From: an uncultured Bacteroidota bacterium
GTDB lineage: Bacteria > Bacteroidota > Bacteroidia > Bacteroidales > P3
NCBI GenBank assembly: GCA_902784465.1
Contig: CACZUZ010000003.1
Location: forward strand, 29,448-93,447
DNA length: 64,000 nt
Direction: 5' to 3'
The notes under the pieces were generated by a model that made no database searches, had not been told where the DNA came from, and saw nothing but the letters and a program-made list of their open reading frames with translations. Both the position numbers and the translations under genes were made by a program. The first letter of the stretch is position 1; the number at the start of each line of letters is the position of its first letter. Positions 27,401 to 35,359 of the stretch are shown piece by piece.

Positions 27401-28201
27401 ACCTGTGGGGTTACCCTGCTCGTCCTTGATGGATGTCATGGCAACGGGACCGGTAAGGTAAACAACGAGGGAGTTGGAGAGTCGATAGTCAAGATAGGTC
27501 TCATACTTCAAAAGGCCCTGGAATTTTGTCGAAGGCGGTTTGAGTGTGATAATCTGGGTACCACCGATAGCTTCACCAATGGAAGCAGGTGTACCACCGA
27601 GGACGACCTGGATTTCGGCAATAGCCTCTTTAGGCACATTGACACCAGTACGGGTGCGGACGCCACCCACCTGGGTGACCATACCATCCTCACCACGAGC
27701 GGAGCCTGTTCCTCCATCGCTGTAACCGACACCGGCAACTGCAGCGACGATACCGTCGACCGAGTTGGCAGGCATCTTTCCGATGTCATCGGCAGAGAGA
27801 CGAGTACCGGATTCCGGCGCTCCAATGTCGATGACTGGGACTTTCTGAGCCTTGACAACGACTTCTTTCATCTGGATACCACCAGACTTCTCAAGCTTCT
27901 CGTTGTAGACTGTAAAGCCCGAAGCCTTAACATTGATTTCAGTTTTGACGGTAGTGTAGCCCATATACGAAACCTCGATTTCGTACTTGCCGACCTGAAG
28001 GCCCTTGATGGTGTAGTTACCTTCCCAGTCGGTACGGCCACCGCCCATGATTTGGCCATCCTGCTTCGCGACAACGTTGGCACCAATGAGGCCTTCACCG
28101 GTTTTGGCATCGGTGATCTGACCTTTCATGGTACCCTGTGCGAAGACCGCCATTTGAGCAATCAATAGCAGCCCAATTGTTAATAGTACCTTTTTGAACA
28201 T
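24410..28201 (-). CDS. TonB-dependent outer-membrane receptor with carboxypeptidase-regulatory-like domain
   Basis: 1263 residues: signal peptide (MFKKVLLTIGLLLIAQMAVFAQ), a CarboxypepD_reg-like domain (GQITDAKTGEGLIGANVV, about 23-105), a plug domain (about 125-235) and a 22-strand-type barrel ending in LTLSYSF. It would import a ligand using TonB energy. No SusD gene is adjacent; instead a T9SS cargo and a PorV-like barrel follow, so this is not a SusCD pair. The ligand cannot be told from the sequence. Spacing of 28 nt to the next gene indicates one transcript. Confidence 0.92.
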   Translation of the reverse strand: MFKKVLLTIGLLLIAQMAVFAQGTMKGQITDAKTGEGLIGANVVAKQDGQIMGGGRTDWEGNYTIKGLQVGKYEIEVSYMGYTTVKTEINVKASGFTVYNEKLEKSGGIQMKEVVVKAQKVPVIDIGAPESGTRLSADDIGKMPANSVDGIVAAVAGVGYSDGGTGSARGEDGMVTQVGGVRTRTGVNVPKEAIAEIQVVLGGTPASIGEAIGGTQIITLKPPSTKFQGLLKYETYLDYRLSNSLVVYLTGPVAMTSIKDEQGNPTGKRTLIGFRFTGTGSYSKFAYYRPRDGRYQVVNDDKVMEIEAKPIDFDPVTGTVNYTAEYLRNSDFVEIARPNSRNYYSSKRSKEDIGDFGRYSIALQGALDFRFTELTSLVLTGEFDYSYAPSASLSYFPLNLHNAANGVQRYNNLVLTADFTQRFKDPEPVKDASNPDAKSEPAVSKVMYNITAMYNRETSKSYNEKFGDNLFQYGHIATFDRSQSPSYEFVSNYNYRGTEMPAYVQNGWIENVENFRPSEFNPILSNYTSQLFNTPALAPMLSTFDGILQFNGLVNGTTLPSVYGLFSNVGVQSSSYAKQENNYYYVQAKAAATVKGHDLEIGFQYDQYTSAYYGLSAYSLWTLMRNNANAHISQLNYNKPIENFDGSNLYVTYERLISGEQTHFSESMRNALGLDVNGTDWLDIDRYDPSFYSIDMFSAKELFNSGNQYVSYYGYDHTGEKYRSSTWSLEDFFDPKSKGHENYQYLPAFSPIYAAGYIQDKFFFQDLIFNVGVRVDYFDGNQMVLKDPYLLYESYTVGDLRQSGHPAFSTGLEGEVFPGGVQDDWVVYVDDAGSDSPTIKGYRNGSIWYDKYGVQVSAASEIKGESGHPTPFRTKGSGGGQEIATKGNGSGNNISDKSFKDYDPQIVVMPRIAFSFPVNDMSQFKANYDIIARRPSSGWQADYLSYLYMNRVTGTISNPDLKPEKITNYELGFQQALNKDKTAALSISAYYKETRDLIQVVQYEGADPKDGYYSYGNIDFKTIKGFSLSFDMRQSKNVRINANYTLQYAEGTGLSNTTMTELIKEGYTTLKMLNPIGDDRRHEFKANVDYRLGKEEGWHYSRTVKDKDGNPRKKDVYPFQNVGINFLAVAQSGRPYTRQFSNTQQTIVGSYRGARLPWGFYFNVVVDKTWPIEVKTGKRTRQTMLNAAVTVNNLFDIRNVTGVFSVTGNPSDNGYLTDPETQALINQYLDPQSFRDMYTIMLANGNWNWSSPRSIRLTLSYSF

Positions 28202-28261
28202 ACTAAGTTGTTTTTGATTAATTATTTAATTTATTTGTTTCAGTAGAATATCGGCGAAGTA

Positions 28262-28672
28262 CTATGCACTGACACGCTGCATTATGGATTGGTATATCAC
28301 CGCTTTGCGCAGGTCAAAGTCTTCGTCAAGAACAGCAACAGGCATGGTATCAATCTCATCGAATTTAAACGACACCCCGTTTCCCTCTGGAGAGACTTTT
28401 TCTTCGACAATGTCCTTTGACTCGACAGCATCGACGGTCTCATAGCTGAAAACAGGCTGACCCAAATCGTCAGAGACGGCACTCTCCTTATCATCGTCGA
28501 AGAGAGACTCGTCATCATCTCCCATGAAATGAGGCTCCTCCTCCTCGACGGGGAAGTCATCCTCTGGCATGGGCGCCACAGGCGCAGCCTTCTTCCCGGC
28601 TTTGCTTTTGCCGGAAAGAAGACTGGGCAACAGGAAAAGTGCTGCGGCGATGATTAATGACCAAATGTTCAT
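28262..28672 (-). CDS. Small acidic single-pass membrane protein
   Basis: 136 residues. An N-terminal hydrophobic helix (MNIWSLIIAAALFLLPSLLS) and a short basic stretch (GKSKAGKKA) are followed by a long acidic, probably disordered region (DDFPVEEEEPHF and DDDESLFDDD) and a conserved-looking C-terminus DFDLRKAVIYQSIMQ. A similar C-terminal phrase recurs in small Bacteroidetes proteins of unknown function. It lies 28 nt after secDF and before the TonB receptor gene, so it may be transcribed with secDF. Confidence 0.75.
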   Translation of the reverse strand: MNIWSLIIAAALFLLPSLLSGKSKAGKKAAPVAPMPEDDFPVEEEEPHFMGDDDESLFDDDKESAVSDDLGQPVFSYETVDAVESKDIVEEKVSPEGNGVSFKFDEIDTMPVAVLDEDFDLRKAVIYQSIMQRVSA

Positions 28673-28700
28673 TTGCCTATATATATAGTAGAATCATTAA

Positions 28701-31700
28701 TTATTTATTTCCCTTCTGGGCAAGAAGTCTCTTCTCCTCGCGCTTCTTGCTGACCTCGTAGACGATGTTGCAAGCAAGGCACACCGACGAGAACATACCA
28801 CAGATGACACCAATCAAGAGGGCGAAGATGAAACCACGGATTACCTCACCACCGAAGATGAACATCATAAGCAGGGTGAAGAATGTGGTACCCGAAGTGT
28901 TGATGGTACGTGCCAAAGTGGCATTGATGGCATCGTTCATGTGCTCGACGAGGGTACGCTTGGGATAGAGGTTGCGGTTCTCACGCACACGGTCGAAGAT
29001 AACCACGGTGGCGTTGATTGAGTAACCGATAATCGTCAGCACGGCAGCGATGAACGACTGGTCGACATCAAGGCTGAACGGCAACAATCCGCGAAGCAGA
29101 GCGAAAAGACCAATGATAAGGATGGTATCGTGAGCCAAGGCGGCGACACTACCGACACCGAAACGCCAGCTCTTGAAGCGGATACCGATGTAGGCGAAGA
29201 TGACAAGCAGACCGCCGAGGACAGCGAGAATGGAGGAACGTTTCATGTCAGTTGCCATGGTAGCCTCGACCTGCTCGGACTGAATGATACCGTATGGATA
29301 AACATCTGCATCTGAGAACTGACGCATGGTAATCTCTTTGCCATCATCGGACTTGCCGAAGAACTGCTTGGTACCGGCATAGAGTTTTTCATTGATGACC
29401 ATCTCGTCGGTGATGGTATCCTTTGCAGTGAGGTTGTGTGCAGCACGGTAAGCATCGTAGTAGTCCTCAGCCACAATGTTGGTGGTAATCTTCACCTGGT
29501 TGCTAGGACCAAACGACTTGACCTCGGGAGCCTCATCAAACTCATTGGAGAGACTTGAACGGACATCAACGACATTGACATCCTGGTCGAAACGGACCAC
29601 ATAGGTGCGACCACCAGTGAAGTCAATACCCATGCCGAGTCCACGGCCAAAGATACCGATGAAGCAAATCACAATAGCGCAGATACCGATGATGTAGAAC
29701 ACCTTGCGCTTGCCAAGGAAGTCGATATGGACATTGCGCATGAAGTTCTCTGTGAAGCTGAACGAGAAGTTGAGGTTCTTCTTGTGGTTCAGCATCCAGT
29801 CGATGACAAGACGTGTGATAAAGATACTGGTGAACAGAGAGGTGACGATACCGATACAGAGCGTAACAGCGAAACCCTGGATAGTACCGGAACCGAACAT
29901 GATAAGCACGAGACCAAGGAGGAATGTGGTGACCTGACCGTCGATGATGGCCGACATTGCATTCTTGAAACCTTCCTCGACAGCGTTGGGTACACTCTTG
30001 CCCGCGCGTAATTCTTCTTTTATACGTTCATATATAATAACGTTGCCGTCGACTGCCATTGCCATTGTCAACACAATACCGGCAATACCCGGCAGGGTGA
30101 GGACAGCACCTATCGAGGCGAGGACACCCATCAGCAGGAAGACGTTGGTGACGAGGGCCACAACCGAAACCCAACCGGCACGGTTGTAGAACACCACCAT
30201 ATAGATAAGAACGATGACGAAGGCAAGGATGAAGGAGATGAGACCCTTCTGGATTGACTCCTGACCAAGGGAAGGTCCTACCACAGCCTCCTGGACGATG
30301 CGGGCAGGTGCGGGAAGCTTACCTGACTTCAAGACATTGGCAAGGTCCTTTGCCTCATCAAGTGTGAAGCTACCAGTAATGGATGAACGGCCGCCGGCAA
30401 TCTCACCGTTGACACGGGGAGCAGAATAGACCTGGTCGTCGAGGACGATGGCGACACACTTGCCGATATTGTCGTGAGTGATGTTCTTCCAAGAGTGGGC
30501 ACCCTCAGAGTTCATCGTCATCGAGATCTCGTTACCGTCGGTATTGCTGAAGTCCTGACGGGCATCGGTGATGACACTACCGTCCAACTTGGCCTTGGGG
30601 AGATTGGTGTTGCGGTCGAAGTCCTCAATCTTGATGGCATAGAGCTCATAGACATTGGAGTTCTCTTCGATGGGCTTAACCGACCAGAGATATTTGACTT
30701 CGCGTGCGTTTACTTTACCGGCGCGGACACCCTCGGCAATCATGCGGTTGACGGTGGCGGTATCGGCCTCGGTGGCACGGAAGACCACAGGAGGATATAC
30801 ATTATAACCACCCCACTGGGCGAATAGGGACATCAGAGGATGCTCTTTCTTATACTCTTCGCTCTGGGCATCCAGTGCGGTCTCGTCGATAGCGGGTTCA
30901 ATAATCTCTTCGGTGGTGGTGTCGGCTACAGTCTCTTCAACTGCAACAGTGTCGTTCTCAACCTCGGCCTGGTCGACAGAAGTGTTGGCGCGAGATGCGA
31001 GATACTCATCGGTGGCAGTAAGGTAACCAACGACGCGGTTGTAGTCGGCAGCAAGACGGCTGTCTGTCATGTCACCAGAATAGGTGGCCCAGAACTCGAG
31101 CTGAGCGGTACCCTTCAAAAGTTTGCGGACACGCTGAGGATCCTTTACACCAGGAAGCTCGACAAGGATACGCTCGGAAGCCTGCAGACGCTGGATGGTG
31201 GGCTGGGCAACACCAAACTTGTCGATACGCTTGCGGAGAATCTCATAAGTTCTATCGTATGCACTCGAGGTTTCCTCTTTCAGTTTCGAAAGGATGGTGG
31301 CGTTATCGTCATTAAGGGTTGTACCAGTAAGCTGGCTGCTGAAATAACCTGCAAGACGAACATCGGGCTTGATGGAAATGATGGCATCATAGAAAAGGCT
31401 GACGAAATCCTCGTTGACGGATTTCTTCTGCTGCTCGAGAGCCATGTCGATAGCCTTGTTGAAAGTTTCATCATTCGTGTAGTTGGCGAGAGCCCTGACA
31501 ACGTCGACGGTCGAAACCTCAAGCATAACGTTCATACCACCCTTGAGGTCAAGACCAAGGTTAATCTCGCGAGCCTGGCACTTCTTGTAGGTAAAGCCAA
31601 TCCAGATCTTCTCATTTGCCATGGAATCAAGAAAGTAGGTCTCCTTGGCATTACGGAGAGAATCGGTGACAATGGAGGTGATGTTCTTAAGTTCGGCGGC

Positions 31701-31895
31701 ACTCATATCGCTGATGCCGTGTTTCTTAACGCAGGCCGTAATATCTTTCTGGCCCTGCTCACTCTCAACATAATTTGCAGCAATAGCCTTAGCCTTGTTT
31801 TCTATCTTCTTCGTCGCAAAGGAAAAAGACAATTGAAACAAACAAACAAGCAAAAAGGCAACCGCTAAAAATCTGATAAGTCCTTTATTCTGCAT
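28701..31895 (-). CDS. secDF: Protein translocase subunit SecDF (fused)
   Basis: 1064 residues. The SecD part (about 1-715) has an N-terminal membrane helix, EINLGLDLKGGMNVMLEVST and a large periplasmic domain, then six helices. The SecF part (about 719-1064) begins MRNVHIDFLGKRKVFYIIG and has GMGIDFTGGRTYVVRF. It uses the proton gradient to pull preproteins through SecYEG. The SecD periplasmic region contains a Glu/Thr-rich insert (about residues 315-345) not found in short SecD proteins. Two TATTTTTG -7 boxes precede it. Confidence 0.96.
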   Translation of the reverse strand: MQNKGLIRFLAVAFLLVCLFQLSFSFATKKIENKAKAIAANYVESEQGQKDITACVKKHGISDMSAAELKNITSIVTDSLRNAKETYFLDSMANEKIWIGFTYKKCQAREINLGLDLKGGMNVMLEVSTVDVVRALANYTNDETFNKAIDMALEQQKKSVNEDFVSLFYDAIISIKPDVRLAGYFSSQLTGTTLNDDNATILSKLKEETSSAYDRTYEILRKRIDKFGVAQPTIQRLQASERILVELPGVKDPQRVRKLLKGTAQLEFWATYSGDMTDSRLAADYNRVVGYLTATDEYLASRANTSVDQAEVENDTVAVEETVADTTTEEIIEPAIDETALDAQSEEYKKEHPLMSLFAQWGGYNVYPPVVFRATEADTATVNRMIAEGVRAGKVNAREVKYLWSVKPIEENSNVYELYAIKIEDFDRNTNLPKAKLDGSVITDARQDFSNTDGNEISMTMNSEGAHSWKNITHDNIGKCVAIVLDDQVYSAPRVNGEIAGGRSSITGSFTLDEAKDLANVLKSGKLPAPARIVQEAVVGPSLGQESIQKGLISFILAFVIVLIYMVVFYNRAGWVSVVALVTNVFLLMGVLASIGAVLTLPGIAGIVLTMAMAVDGNVIIYERIKEELRAGKSVPNAVEEGFKNAMSAIIDGQVTTFLLGLVLIMFGSGTIQGFAVTLCIGIVTSLFTSIFITRLVIDWMLNHKKNLNFSFSFTENFMRNVHIDFLGKRKVFYIIGICAIVICFIGIFGRGLGMGIDFTGGRTYVVRFDQDVNVVDVRSSLSNEFDEAPEVKSFGPSNQVKITTNIVAEDYYDAYRAAHNLTAKDTITDEMVINEKLYAGTKQFFGKSDDGKEITMRQFSDADVYPYGIIQSEQVEATMATDMKRSSILAVLGGLLVIFAYIGIRFKSWRFGVGSVAALAHDTILIIGLFALLRGLLPFSLDVDQSFIAAVLTIIGYSINATVVIFDRVRENRNLYPKRTLVEHMNDAINATLARTINTSGTTFFTLLMMFIFGGEVIRGFIFALLIGVICGMFSSVCLACNIVYEVSKKREEKRLLAQKGNK

Positions 31896-31942
31896 GTGTT
31901 ACGTGTTAAAGTTTATTTTTGTTAGTATACTTTTTGAACATG

Positions 31943-31960
31943 CAAAAATAAGCAAAAATA
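31943..31960 (-). promoter_or_regulatory. Two tandem -7 boxes (TATTTTTG) upstream of secDF
   Basis: The minus strand reads TATTTTTG at 31950-31943 and again at 31960-31953, ten bases apart. Either or both could initiate the secDF transcript, whose ATG is at 31895. Confidence 0.55.
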
Positions 31961-32061
31961 TTGACATGGCAACATATTTCAGAAAAAAATCAACAATTAC
32001 TATATGGAATACAAACAATATATTAAAAATCAGTACTTGTAGCGATGTTAAAAAAAAGTTG

Positions 32062-32069
32062 TATCTTTG
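32062..32069 (+). promoter_or_regulatory. -7 box (TATCTTTG) of radC
   Basis: TATCTTTGC lies 15 bases before the radC ATG at 32085, with a TTG about 22 bases further upstream. Confidence 0.65.
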
Positions 32070-32084
32070 CAAAAAAAATAAAAC

Positions 32085-32858
32085 ATGGGAAACACAATAG
32101 TCGACGAGAACGAAGAGTCAGGACTGGGGATGACACCCGAAAACGACAAAAAGAAAAATTTGACCGTAAAAGATTGGTCATCAGAAGACCAGCCCCGTGA
32201 AAAGCTGATTGCCAAAGGAAAGAAGGAACTCAGCACCGCTGAGCTGATTGCCATACTGATTGGTAGCGGTTCTGTCGGGCAAAGTTCTGTGGAGCTTGCA
32301 AAAGAGATACTTAAAGCTCACAACGACGACCTCTCTCTGCTCTCTAAGCAGGGAGTGTCGGAACTAACCAAAGCCTACAAGGGCATCGGCGAAGCTAAGG
32401 CTGTCACAATAATAGCAGCTTTGGAGCTTGGTTACAGAATGTTAACCGAGCAAAACAGCAAAAAAGAATACTTCAGCAACGACAGCAACGAGGCCTTCAA
32501 ATACATCGGACCGTCCCTGATAGACCTTCCTCACGAAGAATTTTGGGCCATCTACCTGAATACCAAAAATAAAATCCTCTTCAAGAAGAGGATTTCTATC
32601 GGAGGTATCAACGAGACTGCCGTGGACATAAGACGCATATTTTCAACTGCTTTAGAGTGGAATGCCGTCAGCATTATAGTGGCTCACAATCACCCTACGG
32701 GATTCCTCACTCCCAGCACCAAAGACCTGCAACTGACAAACTCTATTGCAGAAGCAGGTAAGATTCTTAGAATCAAGCTGAGAGACCACATAATCGTTGG
32801 CATCAACCAAGATAACAGACCCGACTACTACAGTTTCTTCGACAATGGGAAACTGTAA
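32085..32858 (+). CDS. radC: RadC family JAMM-domain protein
   Basis: 257 residues: an N-terminal helix-hairpin-helix region (KGKKELSTAELIAILIGSGS, KGIGEAKAVTIIAALELG) and a C-terminal MPN/JAB domain. The metal-binding motif VAHNHPTGFLTPSTKD starts with His201. The family has a zinc-hydrolase fold; its in vivo role is still unclear, and the original DNA-repair assignment is doubtful. The first 45 residues are a charged extension (DENEESGLGMTPENDKKK). Single gene with its own promoter and terminator. Confidence 0.93.
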   Translation: MGNTIVDENEESGLGMTPENDKKKNLTVKDWSSEDQPREKLIAKGKKELSTAELIAILIGSGSVGQSSVELAKEILKAHNDDLSLLSKQGVSELTKAYKGIGEAKAVTIIAALELGYRMLTEQNSKKEYFSNDSNEAFKYIGPSLIDLPHEEFWAIYLNTKNKILFKKRISIGGINETAVDIRRIFSTALEWNAVSIIVAHNHPTGFLTPSTKDLQLTNSIAEAGKILRIKLRDHIIVGINQDNRPDYYSFFDNGKL

Positions 32859-32892
32859 AGTCAAAAACCATGGAATCAAATATCTATCAAAA

Positions 32893-32923
32893 AAAAATCC
32901 CGTGTTTCATACACGGGATTTTT
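32893..32923. terminator. Bidirectional terminator between radC and folB
   Basis: AAAAATCCCGTGT (32893-32905) pairs perfectly with ACACGGGATTTTT (32911-32923), loop TTCAT, with A- and T-tracts on the two sides. It overlaps the stop codon region of folB (ends 32907), so it can serve both converging genes. Confidence 0.92.
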
Positions 32924-33266
32924 CTATTGTCAGGCTCACGCCCCTCATCTTTCCTCCCAATGGAGGATTTAGCTTGGTCACCTTGACACGCACATTCTGA
33001 ATTGGCGTGAAATTCTCCAGCACGGCGACGGCAATACGTTCGGCCACATGCTCCAACAAGTGGGACGGAATTTCCATCTGACGCTTCACCAGCTGGTAAA
33101 TATCCAGGTAACTGACAGTATCATCTATGTTATCAGTCTTTTGAGCAAGAGATGTGTCCAATTCGGCACGCAAATCGACTGTAAAATGGGTACCAATAGC
33201 AGCCTCCTCGGCAAAACAGCCGTGGAAAGCGTAAAACTCCATGTTCTCTATATCTATAAATGACAT
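32907..33266 (-). CDS. folB: Dihydroneopterin aldolase
   Basis: 119 residues. Cleaves 7,8-dihydroneopterin to 6-hydroxymethyl-dihydropterin and glycolaldehyde in folate synthesis. The family start FIDIENMEFYAFHGCFAEE, a mid-protein TVSYLDIYQLV, LLEHVAERIA with the pterin-binding Glu, and the C-terminal VKVTKLNPPLGGKM are all present. It lies 31 nt after pheS in the same direction. Confidence 0.95.
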   Translation of the reverse strand: MSFIDIENMEFYAFHGCFAEEAAIGTHFTVDLRAELDTSLAQKTDNIDDTVSYLDIYQLVKRQMEIPSHLLEHVAERIAVAVLENFTPIQNVRVKVTKLNPPLGGKMRGVSLTIEKSRV

Positions 33267-33297
33267 GGTATGAAGCAGATATTCAAAAAAAACGAGA

Positions 33298-34338
33298 TTA
33301 GACTATGGCTTCAAACTGACGGAGAAAACGGAGGTCGTTCTCGAAATAGAGGCGAAGGTCGCGTATCTGGTATTTCAGCATTGCCATACGTTCCACGCCC
33401 ATACCGAGGGCAAAACCGCTATATTCATTGGGGTCGATATTGCAGGAGGCCAGGACATTGGGGTCTACCATGCCACAACCCAGAATCTCAAGCCAACCGG
33501 TACCCTTGCAAATATTGCAACCCTTGCCTCCGCAGATGTTGCAGGAGATGTCCATTTCGGCTGATGGCTCGGTGAAGGGGAAATAGGAGGGTCTGAGGCG
33601 TATCTGCGTATTCTCACCGAACATCTCTTTGGCAAAATAGAGCAGCGTCTGCTTCAAATCAGCGAAAGAGACCTTTTTGTCCACATAGAGGGCCTCGACC
33701 TGATGGAAGATGCAGTGGGCACGGGCAGAGATTGCCTCATTGCGGAACACGCGACCCGGAGCGATGATACGGATAGGAGGCTTGTTGTTCTCCATCACGC
33801 GAACCTGTACCGAGGAGGTGTGTGTACGCAACGCCACATCGTCTATACCTTCGCCCTTCTCAACAAAGAAGGTGTCCTGCATGTCGCGGGCAGGATGGTC
33901 ATGCGGAAAGTTAAGTGCTGTGAAAAGATGCCAGTCATCCTCTATCTCTACCGACTCGGCAACAGTAAAACCAATACGGGAGAAAATGTCAATAATCTCG
34001 TTCATGACTACCGAAAGCACATGACGGCTACCGATAGACGAGTAGTCTGTAGGCATCGTAAGATCCATGGAACTAGACTGTTGTTCGCTATTTTCAACAG
34101 TCTGCTTAAATTCTTCAATCTTAGCCTGCGCCGCATTTTTCAGACGGTTAAGTGCTTGACCTACTTCTTTTTTCTGGTCGTTGGGAACGGATTTGAATTT
34201 GTCGAAGAGGTCACTAATGACACCTTTCTTGCCTAAATATTTGATTCTAAATTGTTCTACCTGCTGTGCGCGATCATTCGACTTCTCTATGGAAGCGAGT
34301 TGTATATCACGGATAAAATCTTCTATCTCTTTTAGCAT
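33298..34338 (-). CDS. pheS: Phenylalanyl-tRNA synthetase alpha subunit
   Basis: 346 residues. An N-terminal coiled coil (about 1-90) that contacts tRNA is followed by the class II catalytic core. Motif 2 is FRNEAISARAHCIFHQVE and motif 3 includes GFALGMGVERMAML. It forms the alpha2beta2 enzyme with PheT, which is not in this window. The internal NICGGKGCNICKGTGW has four Cys in two CxxC pairs. The leader between the PPIase gene and the pheS ATG is filled by a 25-unit tandem repeat. Confidence 0.97.
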   Translation of the reverse strand: MLKEIEDFIRDIQLASIEKSNDRAQQVEQFRIKYLGKKGVISDLFDKFKSVPNDQKKEVGQALNRLKNAAQAKIEEFKQTVENSEQQSSSMDLTMPTDYSSIGSRHVLSVVMNEIIDIFSRIGFTVAESVEIEDDWHLFTALNFPHDHPARDMQDTFFVEKGEGIDDVALRTHTSSVQVRVMENNKPPIRIIAPGRVFRNEAISARAHCIFHQVEALYVDKKVSFADLKQTLLYFAKEMFGENTQIRLRPSYFPFTEPSAEMDISCNICGGKGCNICKGTGWLEILGCGMVDPNVLASCNIDPNEYSGFALGMGVERMAMLKYQIRDLRLYFENDLRFLRQFEAIV

Positions 34339-34346
34339 TGTATTAT

Positions 34347-34548
34347 GATTTTCGGAGTATTCGGATTGTCGGATATTTGGATTTTTGGATTTTCGGATTT
34401 TCGGATTTTTGGATTGTCGGATTGTTGGATTTTCGGATATTTGGATTTTCGGATTGTCGGATTGTCGGATTTTTGGATGTTCGGATTATTGGATGTTCGG
34501 ATTTTTGGATGTTCGGATTGTCGGATTTATGGATTTTAGGAGTATTCG
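34347..34548. repeat. 25-unit 8-nt degenerate tandem repeat in front of pheS
   Basis: On the plus strand, 23 eight-nt units of the GATTKTYG family (GATTTTCG, GATTGTCG, GATTTTTG, GATGTTCG, GATATTTG) are bounded near each end by a nine-nt unit GAGTATTCG. The outermost 17 bases at the two ends (34347-34363 and 34532-34548) are direct repeats differing at one base. The array begins 8 bases before the pheS ATG. It is the same family and orientation relative to the gene as the cysS array. Confidence 0.95.
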
Positions 34549-34597
34549 TCGTTCTAGGCTGTTACGTAATGGAAAAAAACGTCGACTATTTTTTTGG

Positions 34598-35284
34598 TTA
34601 GTCTATTACAGAAATCTTCATAGTGACATCCTCGATAGGACGGTCTCCACGGCCGCAACGGACTGCGGCAATCTTGTCAATCACATCCAGACCCTCTACC
34701 ACCTGACCAAAGACCGTATAGTCATAGTCCAAATGAGGTGTGCCACCTACTGTGGTGTATGTCTCGATTTGCTGTTTGTCGAACTGACGCCCCATCTGCA
34801 TACCCATACGCTGAAGGTCTTCGGCTTTCCAAACATTGCCTTGGACAAGATAGAACTGGCAAGAAGAAGAGGCCTTAGTAGGGTTGACCTGGTCGCCCTG
34901 ACGTGCTGCAGCCAGGGCTCCTTTCTTATGGATGAGCCCCTGCACAAATTCGGCGGGCACAGTGTAGCCAAGAGTGCCGTTGCCAAGCATGGTCCCAGGG
35001 GCTGCACCACGTGAGTTGGGGTCACCACCCTGAATCATAAAATTATTGATGACACGGTGGAAAAGAAGTCCATCATAAAAGCCCTCTTTTACCAACTTTA
35101 AGAAATTATCACGGTGTTTTGGAGTCTCATTATAGAGCTCTACAGTCATATTTCCGAGGCTCGTTTCAATGAGTACACGATATTTTTTTTCGGGCATATT
35201 AGATTGTGTTTTAGAATTTTGAGCTGTACAGGAGACTAGTGTTGCAAAAAAAAGCAAGAGAAAAGTGAATTTTTTTGTTTTCAT
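34598..35284 (-). CDS. Cyclophilin-type peptidyl-prolyl isomerase lipoprotein
   Basis: 228 residues from the ATG at 35284, chosen because it gives the lipoprotein signal MKTKKFTFLLLFFATLVSC with Cys19; an upstream in-frame ATG is ignored. The mature part is a cyclophilin domain with GLLFHRVINNFMIQGGDP and SRGAAPG, followed by GALAAARQGD and SSSCQFYLV. A 40-residue insert (about 150-190, MGMQMGRQFDKQQIETYT) distinguishes it from minimal cyclophilins. It accelerates cis-trans proline isomerisation during folding in the periplasm. A -7 box lies at 35313-35320. Confidence 0.92.
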   Translation of the reverse strand: MKTKKFTFLLLFFATLVSCTAQNSKTQSNMPEKKYRVLIETSLGNMTVELYNETPKHRDNFLKLVKEGFYDGLLFHRVINNFMIQGGDPNSRGAAPGTMLGNGTLGYTVPAEFVQGLIHKKGALAAARQGDQVNPTKASSSCQFYLVQGNVWKAEDLQRMGMQMGRQFDKQQIETYTTVGGTPHLDYDYTVFGQVVEGLDVIDKIAAVRCGRGDRPIEDVTMKISVID

Positions 35285-35299
35285 ACCATTTAAAATTAT

Positions 35300-35320
35300 T
35301 AATTTTGCATTGCAAAAGTA
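35300..35320. promoter_or_regulatory. Overlapping divergent -7 boxes around a TTTTGCAtTGCAAAA palindrome
   Basis: The plus strand has TAATTTTG at 35300-35307, leading to the lipoprotein at 35360. The minus strand has TACTTTTG at 35320-35313, leading to the PPIase at 35284. The two boxes face each other across a palindrome, so the expected polymerase footprints overlap and the two promoters should compete. Confidence 0.6.
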
Positions 35321-35359
35321 GTTAAAAATTTCATAACAGAACATAAATAAACGATTTTT

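Noticed and set aside
24410-28201. SusC/SusD polysaccharide-utilisation locus
   Set aside because: The TonB receptor has no SusD neighbour and no glycoside hydrolases follow; the next genes are a T9SS cargo and a PorV-like barrel.
30840-31868. A 342-codon plus-strand frame opposite secDF
   Set aside because: Antisense shadow of the N-terminal part of secDF.
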